A stretch of DNA of 64,000 nt from Arctopsyche grandis (GCF_051622035.1 NC_135365.1:29202001-29266000), one strand, 5' to 3'. Shown: positions 41,349-54,553, numbered from the stretch's first letter. Notes: a model not told the origin generated them from the sequence alone. Program-made: numbers and translations.

Positions 41349-41525
41349 CAGTGGCATGCGGTGAAATTATCTCTCTTTTTGTCATACAGCCTTGTTTAAT
41401 GTGCGCGAGCAGGATACGGGAGGAAAAGCCTGTTCCTCTTGTTCCTGTTGTATCCTGCTCGCGCAAATTTAGTGAGGATGTACGACTGGGGGGGGGGGGA
41501 CAGAGAGTTTTACCGCACGCCACTG
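41349..41525. mobile_element. Hairpin MITE, hAT-like
   Basis: CAGTGGCATGCGGTGAAA at the left and TTTTACCGCACGCCACTG at the right are inverted. Both flanks are ATATATAT (41341-41348, 41526-41533), possibly an 8-bp duplicate, though in a microsatellite. The interior holds a second inverted repeat (GCGCGAGCAGGATA / TATCCTGCTCGCGC, about 41403-41465) and a G tract. Confidence 0.78.
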
Positions 41526-41896
41526 ATATATATATACTAACGGTTTTTCATATGAATGCATGGTAAACGAAAATTTTCGATTATTTGACGGTCACCCAGG
41601 CGAAAGGTAGTGGTATTTTTCTTGTTTTTACCTATGTACAAGTGTTAAAATTTTCAATGAAAAAACGAGGTCACTGCGAGTCGAAAGAAACAGAACGGCG
41701 GAGAGAGTTGTGGTGCGTAAGGTATACGAGGCGAGAGTGAGAGGGTGGGATGGGGGTGCATTGACCAAAGTACGCTCTCCCTTTGTGTGTTCGATCTTTC
41801 ATTAATACTTTTCTATTATAAGAGTTAACATTTCAAAAAAAATCGAATCGAATAGGTCATCCCATTTCAAAACCATACCGCCGAGCGTATGAAAGC

Positions 41897-42088
41897 ATGG
41901 GGAGATGGTTGGATGGATGTATGGATGGATAGATGGATGGGTGGATGTATGTGTTTGGAGGAGAGCCGTCGGCGATGAAGTAAGGCGCCTCGAAGCGAGT
42001 GGTGGTAACGATTGATGTCGAGATGGTGGATGTGTCCGTTGAATGGGTGGTTGGGTGGGTGGATGGGTGGATGGGTGGATGGGTGGAG
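41897..42088. repeat. GGATGGATGGGT tetranucleotide array
   Basis: Two blocks of (GGAT/GGGT)n repeats, about 41908-41953 and 42043-42088, upstream of the convertase first exon, probably in its 5' leader or promoter. Confidence 0.75.
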
Positions 42089-42220
42089 GTGCGCGTGCGT
42101 GGAGGTTAGGCGAGTCGGATCAATACGGCGGGAGTGTGACGTGAGCGAGTGAATGGGTGTGAGAAAGTGTATGTGTGGGGTGCACAAGATTGGAGTCAGT
42201 CGGCAGTCGGTGGGGGCGGC

Positions 42221-42385
42221 ATGTGGCCGCGGCTGGTGGTTTGGCTGGCGCTGAGCGCTGGCGCGGGTCTGCACGCCAAACAATCACTCTTCACCAACTC
42301 CTTCTTGGTGCGTCTCAGGAGGGCTGGGGGCGCCCCTCTCGCCACTCAAGTGGCAGCCAGGACTGGCTTCGACTATCTAGGACCG
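42221..42385 (+). CDS. amon: First coding exon of PC2/amontillado-type proprotein convertase (partial)
   Basis: Subtilisin-like endoprotease family that matures neuropeptide precursors in secretory granules. Only the N-terminus is seen: Met, a hydrophobic signal peptide (RLVVWLALSAGAGLHA) and the start of the prodomain, SLFTNSFLVRLRR .. AARTGFDYLGP, the PC2-type FTNxFLV motif. The exon ends in phase 0 at CCG|GTAAGA (42386). It gives 55 residues out of roughly 640 expected. No second exon was recognised up to 64000, so the first intron is at least 21.6 kb or continues outside. ATG 42221 follows a GC-rich leader. The assignment rests on this short but characteristic motif; a related convertase is possible. 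Confidence 0.72.
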
Positions 42386-42699
42386 GTAAGATTCACCCAC
42401 TATCTATCAACACTAACCATCTATGCACATATTACACCCGCTTCTTCACTTTATGTAGTTGTATCATGATCAAACGTCACCGTGTCACCTCGTCGAGGGA
42501 TACGTTTGCATCTGCATTCTCTTCTTCTTGTGTTTTTATTATAGAATGTTTTCTTCACTTCAAGACAAATTATTTTAACGCATCACTGATACACTACTTA
42601 CTGGGGGGAAGTACTTACTTACTTACTTACTTACTCTCTAGATGGATGGAGAGAATGTCTTCTTTTTATTTTTCTGTCGTCGTTTCAAAACAAAAAATT

Positions 42700-43870
42700 T
42701 TATTGTATACATAATACTACACGGTTTTCAATAATTTCTCGAACCTATCGATGAAAGATTATGCCTTATCTGCTGTTATTAACGAGAATATGTGTATGTA
42801 ATTATGTAAAATTAGAATAATTTTGTCAAAATATGTTATCGTATAAAATAAAAATACAGTATACAATATGCTTAGCAATAGTTCTGCTGTTGACTTCTGA
42901 AAGGAAATAACACTATTTAAAATATTCCAATTGTAATATTTCGTCGTATATGTACATATGTACAATATGCTCTCCAATGATTTCCCAAACCTACTAAAGA
43001 TTCCGCATCTGCCTTCCGGATTGAAAGAACATTTTGTTTTTTACTTTAGTTAAGAATCTACTCTTCATTTTAATTACAAATATTTAAGTCTGGCTTAGTG
43101 GTATGTCTAAATGCAGATTACCTTCCCGTTGCCTTCTAGAAAGAAAGAAATCAAATAAAAATTCCAATATTTCTTTATCGTTTTGGATAAGAAGAAAATC
43201 TCTTTTTACAGAGAATATTTTCTTCATTTTAAAAATCGTGTCTTTCCTTTGACTTCTGGAAAAGACGAGCTTGTAGTAAATGAGCTAAGTTAATTTTTTG
43301 AATTTTTAGTATTATGTTGTCCATCACAGATATGTATTTTCGCTCTCTGAAGAAAAAAGACAGGAGAAGACGTCGAATTGGTGAAAAAATATAAGGTTGT
43401 GTCAATTTAAATTTATTACGGTCTCTTTATAGCTCCAATAGTTTTTATTGCCTTCTGGAAGGAAAAGAAAAAGATAAGAAATACGGAATTAGTGGATAGG
43501 AAGAGTACTAGGTGTCAATTTGAATTTATTACTGCCCAGCATATAACTGTACGTAATAGTTTCTCGCTTCCTAATTGGAGAAAAAAGAAAAAGAAAAGGG
43601 AAAAGAAAATGAATTAGTGATTGGAAATATGTAAATAATTTTATTATAGTTTATTACACTGCTATAATACAATTTAAATTATCATAGTAATTCTCTTTGC
43701 ATTACGAAAGCATCTCTTCATTGTACTTCATTTTTTTAATTGTTAGTCTTAGTGTATTTGTGATAGTACATATGTATGTAAATGAAAATGACAATCCATT
43801 GCCTTCTGGAAGGAAAGAAATAAAAGAAAACGAATCATACAGTAGAAACAAAGAATATTAGAAATTGTCA
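42700..43870. repeat. Degenerate repeats around TTGCCTTCTGGAAGGAAAG
   Basis: TGCCTTCTGGAAGGAAAGAA or a close variant recurs at about 42892, 43012, 43131, 43250, 43449, 43570 and 43800. The spacing is mostly about 120 bp or multiples, and TCAATTT-like and GTTTCT-like stretches lie between. It looks like an old, decayed tandem array. Confidence 0.5.
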
Positions 43871-44017
43871 ATTTTTGCTCGGAACCATCGTATCTATCAT
43901 AATAATAAAAACTACACCTAATGTTATAAATTTGGAATAAAATTATTTCATGAAAATTCATCTACATACATTAATTTGATCTACATACGCAAAAGACTCT
44001 ACATTTGCGTTATTATA

Positions 44018-44399
44018 AAGACTGTGGAGTCGGTTCAAAATTTGCCGACTTCGACGCCGACTCCAACTGGAACGATTTTAGTAAGATCGACTTTTCTTGC
44101 GAACGTATAAAATTATTGGTTATAAAAATAGAAGTGATTTTCAAAATATAAAAAAATAAAGGAATTAATAAAATCACTAAAAATTGAAATGTAACCCAAT
44201 TTATTGAATTAAATATTGGTAATAAAAGAGATATAAATAAAAAGTAAGTACATTCATAGTTTACGTATGTATGAATTTCATACATAAACAAATCATTCAT
44301 TTTATAAAAAAAAATAGTAAAAATGGAAACAATCGCAATAACAGATTTGGTTGTTATGACTCCGACTCCGCTTGAAATGCTCCGACTCCTCAGCCCTGG
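44018..44399. mobile_element. MITE with GGAGTCGG ends (hAT-like)
   Basis: GACTGTGGAGTCGG at the left and CCGACTCCTCAGCCCTGG at the right are imperfect inverted ends, with internal repeats of CGACTCC. The flanks TTATTATA and TTATTATG are a one-mismatch 8-bp duplicate. Confidence 0.65.
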
Positions 44400-45664
44400 T
44401 TATTATGCAAACAAACAAATCGACAAGGTGGTTTTTTGCCGAATTTGACTTTCCAATATTCTACCATAAGGTGCGTAAATGCTCTTACAACCATTGATAA
44501 TAAATAATTTTTAAAAATAATAAATAAATGAAACATGTATTACAAAATATATGTACGTTTTCGTGTGTGATTATAATAAAATTATTTTTCAAGCATTTTA
44601 TTTATTTCGTGCTAAATAAAATATTCAAAACGTTTCCTTTAGAAGCATGGATTATCTTGAGTAACGAACTATGTACTTGACCTAATCTTGCTAGATTAAT
44701 GCTTAAGCCTTAAGTCTTTCGGACTGAAACAAAAACCAAACACGAACGAAATGCAAATTAGCGACGGCTAAGGAAAATGTGAGAAATTTATTTAATTTTT
44801 ATTCAACACTTTTTTTTATATTACATACCGAATTCTATATTAAACGTTTTAATTCATTTCCACACTTTTTTTACAATGTCGTAATTTTTATAATGCAAAT
44901 TTTAATACAATCATTTGATCAATTAGAACATGTATTACTTACTCCGTATCACCGAAACTCTGTTCTTTAAGACTTTCAAATTCAACTTAAATGTACAATA
45001 GTTTGGCGCGAAAATAGTAGTTTGGCGCGCATATTTATTACGTATGACTTTAACTCAAACGGAACTATATATTATATATATACATACATATGTATGTATG
45101 AAATAGCTGATAAGTTGATGTATAAGTAAATATGATACTTTATTAAGTCCGGGCCTGATATAGGTACAGAAGGTTTCATTAGTGAGGACAAAAATATAAA
45201 AATAATTAAACAATCAGTGTACATATATTTTTACAAAATGTTCATAATCTTGGACCTTATACATATACAGAAGGCTCAATAAACTTATATTTTATAATTT
45301 GCTAAAAATAAGTACAATTTCATAATTATTATAATTTAATATGGACTAAATTTAAGTTCATGTGGAGATAAATTGTTCAGAGATGGTGAAATGTTTGAAC
45401 ATCAATCATCATATGACGAGCTAATCACCGATTTTTATATCGAATATTCCCTTTTTCCACTTTTTTAAATGGAAATTTCACCATAGTTTATGTTACCGTA
45501 AATGTTCAATTACATATGTATGCACTGGTAGGTCACAAGTTCACAACAAAAGCTTTACATTTTAATGCAAATTCATATATATTTTGTGAAATCTTGATAT
45601 TAAGAAGCAAATCAATAAGTTCGTAAAATAAAATCCCAGTGTGACTGAAATTTTGCTTGAATCA

Positions 45665-46127
45665 TTAAGAGGGCTGGACACCAGCGCTTTGTCCATACAA
45701 ACGTATTACAATTCTCCCTTCCCCAATTATGGTACTAGAGAAATTATTTTTTAATATGCTATGGATATCCACCATAAGCATGTTTCTATCTTTTTATTTT
45801 TTTTGATTAGTTATTTTTTATAGGAGCTAGGCGCCACCAAACATCTATAAAATCGCCTCGTTTTTACACCCACAAAAAGAGTACAGCGTGCTAATTTAAC
45901 GGTTGATTTTCAAAAAAATACGAAAACACAAACATAGAATATATCTTTCTCATACCAATGATGATTTTTTTTTTAAATTGGTCCAGTTTCGGAGGAGAAA
46001 ACTGGAGAATATGAAACCTCGATTTTGTTGATTTAAAATAGGTATTAACTGGTCAAAGCGCAACTGTCGCATTCACTCAATATTAAGGTTTCAATAAATT
46101 AAGGTTTCGGGTATCCAGCCCTCTTAA
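45665..46127 (-). mobile_element. TTAA-MITE with AGAGGGCTGGA ends, copy 1
   Basis: Bounded by TTAA on both sides; ends AGAGGGCTGGACACC and, reversed, AGAGGGCTGGATACC. Internal landmarks TGCGACAGTTGCGC-like and CTCCGAAACTGGACCAATTT are shared with the copies at 48634, 53941 and 57361. TTAA targeting suggests piggyBac-type mobilisation. Confidence 0.85.
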
Positions 46128-46671
46128 AAGTAAGTTGTATAGTAACTACATATACTTTAGTAGTATATATACATGTTTGTAACAGTAGTAGTATGTAGAG
46201 TAGGCAATATTTAGCTTAAAACGCTACACGAAATATTTAGAATATATTTCGAAAGGCACGTGAGAGGACTGGGAAAGAGTATGCGTCGAGAAATGTTTGC
46301 TTAGGAGAAGCGCGCGGTTTCGAAACGTCGTATGTACATATTTATGTACGTATATTATCGTGAAATATTGCGGTTATATATCAAACAATTCGCGAAATCT
46401 CCGCGTAATCAAAATTCTAACGCGTACCTACATAAAGGTATACATATACAAGTATTTGAATACTTGTACAGTCCCTTTGATGGTTAAATTCTGCACACTC
46501 ATCCATCTATGTAAATATGAACATACATACATGCATATCTACTCCGCAATACTTATCTCTATAGTATATTATTAAACTGAATCTTCTCTGATATGTATAA
46601 TAATTACGGTGACTATATTTTTTAATAAAGAATCGCTTTATAACTTAAAAAAATATATATAACTTAGTCAC

Positions 46672-47383
46672 ATCTAATATACAGTGCCGGTCACTGAAAG
46701 CGGAACCCCTTACAAAAACACGAAATTAGCATTTTACGCGTTTATTTGTATTTAAAGTCACGCCCAATTGATTTAAAACGAGGGTTAATATCATTGGAGT
46801 AATGTGTTGGTTAATTAATATGTGCTAATCATTACCTGTCGTGTAATGATTCGCGTGCCAATAAACGATCTTCCCTCCTGGAAGTCTGTCGTTTCGATCC
46901 AGTTCCCTTTTTTCATTGTAACGTTCCAAATTCCGGTTCTTTCTTCAATATTCTGAAGACAGTGGAGTTGGAACATCCTATTCTTGCGGAAATTTCTCCC
47001 AATGATTTTCCACCACTCGCCATATTCGAAATAATTAGTTTTTCTGTTCCGCGGCATGTTTCTTCAAATTATGTATATTGTTTCCACTCCGAAATCACAA
47101 AAGAAAATGAGTTCGAATCGAAGAAAGGGTGTGTATTTAAATAACTAAGTAGTAAAAAAATCCTAATATTTAACGATTATAGGTTTTATTATCCGAAAAT
47201 CGTAAAATTTGAGGGGTTCCGTTTTCAGTGATTTTGTTTGTAAACTTTGGGTGGCAGAATTCGTGTCGTTAAATTCAATAAAAAAAACAAATGAATATTC
47301 AAATAAATTAAATTAAATGTTGACTATTAGATTAACCATGTTTAAGTGGTTTATATTACAAATACTGAGCGGGTGAAAAGCAC
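46672..47383 (+). mobile_element. Helitron remnant interrupted by Tc1
   Basis: The 3' end reads GTTTATATTACAAATACTGA .. AAAAGCACTAG|T, like the 34777 Helitron in reverse orientation. A possible 5' end A|TCTAATATA lies at 46672, directly before the Tc1 insertion. The 5' part is short and less certain. Confidence 0.5.
46680..47242 (-). mobile_element. Tc1-like element, internally deleted
   Basis: Ends TACAGTGCCGGTCACTGAAA and, reversed, TACAAACAAAATCACTGAAA continue into GCGGAACCCC / ACGGAACCCC. TA is present at both edges, as in Tc1/mariner insertion. On the minus strand MPRNRK is followed, after a frameshift, by a helix-turn-helix segment GGKSLGEISARIGCSNSTVF, the start of a Tc1-type transposase. 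The catalytic region is missing. Confidence 0.8.
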
Positions 47384-47514
47384 TAGTTTATTATAAAATA
47401 AATATTAGCATACAAAATTTAGAATTTTAAACAATCATATTTATAACACATTATTGAAAGTTTAAAGACCGCTCGTACCGACGTATAAAATTAGGGGTAA
47501 TTGGATTATTAGTC

Positions 47515-47695
47515 ACATCACGATCGCCCAAAAGACAAATTTTGCCATGAAAGTCGCGAATACGGAGTATTTGGCACTCGAGTTCTCGTTTGTATGATAG
47601 TTAGCATTAGTATGATGGACTTTTCGGCTGCCAGATGTTCCGTTATAGAAATTTTAGTGACGTTTTGACGAGCGCTTTGTGACCAATAATCACTG
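47515..47695 (-). repeat. TIR repeat R, uninterrupted copy
   Basis: Reverse complement of the two halves at 3818-3919 and 4990-5055, here contiguous. It shares CATCTGGCAGCCGAAAAGTC and AACTCGAGTGCCAAAT (minus strand). Confidence 0.6.
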
Positions 47696-47701
47696 AACCA
47701 A

Positions 47702-47908
47702 TTTAGGATGGAATGCATTTGGACGAATGAATGCGGGTTTTAAATCAAAAATGCCATTTGCCAAATGCACGAAGAAAAAGATCCTCGATCTATGTGTTTT
47801 GCCAATGGTGTCGTATGCATGTGAAATTTGGACATTGAACGCCAAGTTGCTGCACAATGTCCAATGCACTCGAAGAAGTATGGAACGTTGTATGCTGTAA
47901 AAATTTGG
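47702..47908 (+). pseudogene. RTE-like RT fragment
   Basis: A plus-strand frame reads AFGRMNAGFKSKMPFAK, ILDLCVLPMVSYACEIWTLN and RRSMERCML, the YGxETWTL-type C-terminal region of insect endonuclease-RT LINEs. It is short and truncated at both ends. Confidence 0.7.
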
Positions 47909-47925
47909 CATTTTTTAAATGCTCA

Positions 47926-48451
47926 TCTAAATATATAAAATTGAATGTCCGTTTGTCTGTTTGTCTCGTATAGGCTCCTAAACCACTAAATAAATTACGA
48001 TGTAACTTTCAGGATTTGTTGTATGCATGTTCGGGAAGCTTAGTGTGATACAAACCGAGAAAAAATCTATTATCTATATATATATATTTATATAAAATTG
48101 AATGTCTGTCTGTCTCCTATAGGCTCCTAAGCCACTCAATCGATTACGATGGAACTTTCAGGATTTGTTGTATGCATATCCGAGAAGCTTACTGTGAAAA
48201 ACAAACGGGAAAAAACCTCTTAATAATAATATTCGCAATTACGATTTTACCGACGTGAAAGTTTGAAGCGCCATTGTGTAGTCAAGGAAATGTGTTCGTT
48301 GGTAACCACGTTACCAGTTAGTTTATGACGACACGGCGTTGAAGAGACGTTAGTAGAGCTCCAACCATCACTTGAAACGGGAACGGGAATTGCATGCCAT
48401 TGCCATTGTAACGCATGCCATGCCATTGCAACGCATGTCGGGTTCAGCTAG
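47926..48451 (+). mobile_element. Non-autonomous Helitron, second family
   Basis: 5' end A|TCTAAATATATAAAATTGA (47926), with a second similar start A|TCTATATATATATATTTAT at 48073. Each is followed by GAATGTC and TGTCTC and by AGGCTCCTAA(A/G)CCACT. 3' end is ATGTCGGGTTCAGCTAG|T (48451). TC...CTAG ends between A and T fit Helitrons. The duplicated 5' segment suggests tandem terminal duplication. Confidence 0.68.
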
Positions 48452-48633
48452 TATCTTATAAACAAAAAATAACAACAAAAACCATTATCATATTCGAATT
48501 CAGCGAGTCAAATTTAGTAACTATTGATTAGTTTGGGCTTCTGTAATTTTTTTGTAATCAAATACATGTTTGAATTGCATCTTTATAGTCGCTATTACAA
48601 AATAAAGGACAAAGGGGCAATTTTAGGATGTAC

Positions 48634-50083
48634 TTAAGAGGGCTGTACACCTGAAACCTTAATTTTGTTACCGTTCCTTTCTTCGATATTTTATTTTATT
48701 TTATTTTATTTTAAAAAAAATCAATACCACAGAGACTTGACAGGTTGCCCCAAAGCGTCAATGTGATTTTAATACAAATAATAAAAATCATAAATAAAAA
48801 AAACATAAGAAAATAATAAAAATCATAAATAAAAAAAAAAACATCATAAATAAATAATAAAAATCAAGTAAAAAATATGTACACAAAATAAAAACAAAGA
48901 AATAAGATTGAAAAATTTATATCGTGCTATTTAGGATGTGTTCCACCAACTCAACATAACTGGCATCGAATAGGTCCAAGTAATGTGCCAGTAAGTTAAG
49001 GAGTCGAACAGCTCTCGAGAGGGGGGAGTTCATGAGCACGTTTGATTTAGCCCTAATTGGTAAAAATATATCATGTTTTCTTAAAACTCTACGATTTTCC
49101 GGGGCCCAGAATTTTAGTTTCTCCAGGATAGTGGGATTGTGAATCTCTCCTCTAAGTAATTTTACGAAATGTTTCCCAAGAAATAAATCTCTTCTCTTTG
49201 CCAGGGAGTTGAAACCCAAAGATCCCAAGACAAAGGCACTAGGGAACAGATATGGATAAAATCCAAATGTCTTCAGATATAAAAATCTAAGGAATTTCCT
49301 TTGGACTCGTTCCAACATTAGAGAGTAACGAAGTAGATAGGGAGACCATATAATGGAGCCAAACTCGAGCACACTGCGAACTAATGTACAATATAAGAGA
49401 CGAATGGCAGTGAGCCCTAGTTCGGACGAATTACGGATTACGAATCCAAGGATTTTTGTTGCCCTATCACAGATATTCTCAATGTGAATGTTGAAACTCC
49501 AACTATTTTCGAAGACTATTCCCAGATCAGATATAAATAATTCTCTCTGAAGAAGAGAATCATGAAATTTATACGGATATTTAATAGGAGAACGAGAACG
49601 AGAGTAAGAAATGACCCGAATATATATATATATTGAGTCAATGCGACAATATATATTAATATATATATTGAGTGAATGCGACAGTTGCGCTTCGACCAGA
49701 TAAAACGTATTTTAAATTGACAAAATCGAGGTTTCGTATTCTACTATTTTCTCCTCCAAAACTGGACCAATTTTTAAAAAAATTTCATCATCGGTATGAG
49801 AAAGATACTTTCTGTGTATCTATCGGCGTATTTTTTTTTAAATCGACCGTTAAATAAGCACGCTGGAATCTTTTCGTGGGTGTAAAAAAGAGGCGGTTTT
49901 ATAGATGTTTGGTGGCTCCTAGCTCATATAAAAAATAATTAATCAAAAAAATAAAACGATAGATGCACCCCAATGGTGGATATCCATAGCATATTAAAAA
50001 ATAATTTCTCTAGTGCCATAATTGAGGAAGGGAGAAGTATAGTACGTTTGTATGGACAAGGCGTTGCTGTCCAGCCCTCTTAA
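48634..50083 (+). mobile_element. TTAA-MITE copy 2, split by a LINE
   Basis: The left part (TTAAGAGGGCTGTACACC to about 48690) and right part (about 49618-50083, ending CCAGCCCTCTTAA) are one element. The intervening 0.9 kb is a minus-strand LINE. The (TA)n core near 49621 and 49661 marks the junction. Confidence 0.8.
48700..49618 (-). mobile_element. 5'-truncated LINE (jockey-like RT tail)
   Basis: On the minus strand an open frame from about 49600 to 48917 encodes an RT C-terminal region: LGFVIRNSSELG, RLLYCTLVRSVLEFGSIIW, ERVQRKFLRFLYL, LGFNSLAKRRDLF. It is followed by a 3' region of ATAAA/AAATCATAA repeats down to about 48700. No catalytic YADD is present, so it is 5'-truncated. It sits inside the TTAA-MITE. 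Confidence 0.78.
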
Positions 50084-51339
50084 TAAATAAATATAAAAGA
50101 CAGAGCAATGAAATAAAGGACTGTCCTCTTAAATATGGTCAGCGTAATAATAATATACATACATTATAATATGCGGTGGTGCATTATTCGCAATGGCAAT
50201 GTGGCGAAATAAATGCGTAATGGCACCCACACATCAATATAATTATTGTCGCTTAATTAAACAACATGCTCTGCCCGTATTGTGTACATATATTAAACGT
50301 TTACGTGCCGGTGAATACCGAATATAACTCGTTTGGTCGCTCCACTATGGCCGGTTTTGCTATCAATTCGATTATCTGAAATAAATATAGCGCATTTTTT
50401 ACAAGGCTCTTCTATATTTCATTTCTCTCTTTGTGAATGGGTCTGTTTTGTAGTCCACAAGTGAAGCCGAGAAACTCTATTAGGATTAGGGACGCAGAAG
50501 CCTAAAGTGCAAACAGACAAGTTCTCAGTATGGCAAAAGAAAAGTCTATTTGCGTTCAAAGATTGAATTTTTTCGGTTAAAAGTTTTATTTAGTATTTAT
50601 TTCGTGTAGAGCTAACCCGAAGGAATAAATCGCACGAAAAGGACTTGGTTCCATTTTGTGTTAAAAGCTCGCGTCCATATTAGATATTCACGCCGTATAC
50701 GCACACGTCCAATATACATACATATATACGCACTTATACGTGTTATATAAATACATATATTTAGAGGAAAATATTCGCAGCACAGTTTACCCCAAGGATG
50801 TAATCATTTTGTGATTTATGACGCACCCTCGCAAATTTATAAAAATGTTAATTTATTTTCGACGCTGCGTAGCTCGCTTAACTTTTTCCCAATTCTATTT
50901 TCTTTTTTTATTTAAGTCAGTACTTATGTATTAAAAATACATGGTTTCATGCTGGAAAGGTTAAAATAATACGCGACAGAAAATTTACCTCTCAAAATAT
51001 ATAAATATATTTTTTAATGTCGGATCTACATACATCAATATGTAGTGTGAAAGTTGGTCTTCCATCGATGATATAACTCGGAAAATGCTGTACTATCTTC
51101 TGGATACATTTTTAGTTATACCTCACACCAACTTTTCGCCGAAAATCCGGAAAACCATCGAAGCTAAAGGGATTAAATTTGAATTCGTCAGAAAATATAA
51201 CTCATCGCCAATCTCATGCCTTTACTAAATTCTTGCTTCTTTTTATTGTTGAATCAATGATTTATAAGTGTAAATATAAACAATCTAGTAAAAGATGTTT
51301 TTTTTAAGTGGTTTGCTTTTTGAATTGGTAACACTTTTT

Positions 51340-51740
51340 TCAACGACAAGCAATTTGACAACTGATTTGTGCTAAATTTGGTTTGCCATTTGATTACAAA
51401 CAGACTTACGCCAGAACAACGCTTGTAAGTTGTGCAAATTTATTTCTAAAATCGTGGTTTAGTTCGTGAAACTTGCCGTGCTTGCTACGTCCATTTTACG
51501 GTCGTGATTTGGCCTCCAACATCGTGTGATTTAATACTTTTGGATTATTTTCTGTGGGATATCTAAAATTGCTAGCCTACGCTGATAAACCAGAGACGAC
51601 GGACGACTTGGAAGCCAAAATCGGCCGCGTTATTGCCGATATACTCGAAAAAGTAGTCCAAAATCGGACTTCTAAATTAAGCTTTATTCGAACCAGCCGC
51701 GGCCCATATTCCCAACATCATATTTAAACACTAATAAAGC
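51340..51740 (+). pseudogene. Internally deleted DDE transposase fossil
   Basis: A plus-strand frame starts near 51395 with a decayed N-terminal segment (TPEQR-like). It then jumps to a C-terminal segment (51515-51725) reading LDYFLWDI-like, AYADKPETTDDLEAKIGRVI, then SFIRTSRGP. This matches the end of mariner/Tc-like DDE_3 transposases common in insects (YFLWGY..VYAD..PE). The catalytic middle is deleted, and stops are present. Confidence 0.6.
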
Positions 51741-52251
51741 TTTCAACAAAGCTAATACCATGATTTTTATGTGTTTCATTTTATTCTAAATTTATATACA
51801 TCTAAAAAAATTCCCTTTATATACTTTTTCTTTCTACAGAAATTTTAAAAGCTGAGTTATTTGGATAATCTTGCCTCTCAGATGTACACATTTTCAGTTC
51901 AGTCACCTTATTACGAGGAATGGTTCCAAATTTGTTTCAAGTTTTCGGTAATCTTAACACAGTCGATGGAAAACATCCCATTTGAGTTGTAAATAAACCA
52001 AAATAATAGTCCGGAGCTTACCAAACTCGCAATTTTAATGATAACTCGGTGTGTTCATTTATTATAATTTTTGGTTGTTGAAAACTTACAGAAAATTGAA
52101 CTCAAACCTTAAAAAGCAATCGTAATTAAAACATATGATCATTAAATACCCAACACGTAAAGGAATAATATTGTTATTGCTCAAAAACCGTGCTACATTT
52201 TATGTGAACGCGACTGTATGAATCTAACTGGTTCAACTTTAGTTCAATAAC

Positions 52252-52290
52252 TTTTTTTCATGTCTTATTGACAATAAGACATGAAAAAAA
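52252..52290. repeat. Snap-back palindrome, 19-bp arms
   Basis: TTTTTTTCATGTCTTATTG (52252-52270) is followed, after one base, by its perfect reverse complement (52272-52290). No surrounding element was identified. Confidence 0.9.
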
Positions 52291-53583
52291 AAATGAAAGC
52301 TCAGATAGTAGAACGTTTTTTTGGCAACTAATTTTAGTTTCAAAAGTTTAAAAAATAACATCATATGTATTGGTAGTTACATTGGCAGCTGTATTGGATG
52401 TTAATGAATCCAGGATGATCATATCCCGTCATATTCAATTACTGTTTCATTCCTTCTTCCTTACCACTTTTGATTGCCTTCTATCTACTAATACGTAGAA
52501 GGCAAGAGTAGTTCACAGCAGAAATATATGTACTCAATACATCTTATCAGAATTTGCTGATTTTATTTTATTGACGAGATATTATCGAATCATTCTAATG
52601 TTTGAGCTTTTTATATGTATTTTCTGAGCTTTTTATATGTAATTCTGTCAATGGGAAAACACTCTTTTTATTTTGCAGGAGATGAACAAAATATATTTTA
52701 TTTCACTCAATATTAAGAAATATTTTCGTACAATATAAATTTATACTACAAAATATTCATTCTACTCATGAATACATAATTTTGCACTTACCAATCTGTT
52801 CATAATTTATTAGCATTCGTAATCAGTGGGATTAAATTAGTAAAGATTTTAGGCAAATTTCATATCATTAATATCACAAATTAGAACGATATCACATTGT
52901 AATAAAGTGCCTCTAGGAAAATTCCACTAGTATCCCAACATAACGACTGCTTTTCACAGTATGTGCTCAATATGTACATAGGATTAGTGAAATAATTTCC
53001 AGGGATTTCATTACATATGTAATACTCTCAATATAAAAATGTCTAAGTTTATCCCTCTCATATCTTAGAAACGTCCAGAAATAACTCCGTTATTACGAAA
53101 GTTCTCGGCTATCTTACGTCAAATTCTCCAGTTAGATAATACTTGGGACACCCTGCACGAGTAAAGTATGTACTATATACATACATACATACATATATAT
53201 ATGTATATTTAATATAAAATTTTATATAACGTGTAAGCAACATTTGGGTCATCGACTACGAGTACGTTAAGGGGGACAAAACACGAGCAAACCAACGGGG
53301 ATTCTTAATCTGGGACAAGTTCATCTCGAACACTCCATTTATTTATGTACATACATGTACATACAGTGTATCCTCGATTATACGGGTGCGGATTTTGAAA
53401 ACGAACCGTTTTCAAAACGAAAAACTGACTTATGTTAGCGAATTTTATAATGAAAAACCATGAATCAAGGAGTTATTTCTTAACTGAAACGACGCAACTA
53501 ATTTTATTAAACCCTTGCTAACGAAAATAATTACACTGATTGGCATACGGTCAGCTGCTGTACAATCTCTTTACAAAGTAAAG

Positions 53584-53760
53584 TACATGGCGAATCTAAT
53601 AGTATTATAAATATTCATTTGCTTTTTTATTAAATTTATTTGAATCGAAAGAAATATAATATTCAACCAATTGAAGTGTCGTTCCCAACCAACATTTCAT
53701 AGTTTCTTACATATTTACATACTTACAAAGTCTCTTTCGAAATTATACATATTTAAGATG
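53584..53760 (-). mobile_element. Helitron 5'-side remnant
   Basis: TTTTTTATTAAATTTATTTGAA and TTACAAAGTCTCTTTCGAAAT match the interior and 5' end of the Helitron at 34777-37135. The 3' end is missing. Confidence 0.6.
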
Positions 53761-53940
53761 CATAGGTGTGTTCATATATGTAACCAGCAACAATCATCAT
53801 GGAAAGAAGTCTCGTAAGTGAACTCGAAACGGTAAATTTGCAACGTTTTGATAGTATCGTTAACTAGAAAACTAGAAAAAAAATTGTATCAGTTTGAAAT
53901 TCCGTTGAAGAAAAGACACTCAAAAACGTAATAGATCTTC

Positions 53941-54528
<588 letters not shown>

Positions 54529-54553
54529 TAAAGCCAGTTGTCTGCATTGATAT

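Noticed and set aside
41867-42283. Pro/His-rich minus-strand ORF
   Set aside because: Reverse reading of the GGATGGATGGGT array upstream of the convertase exon.
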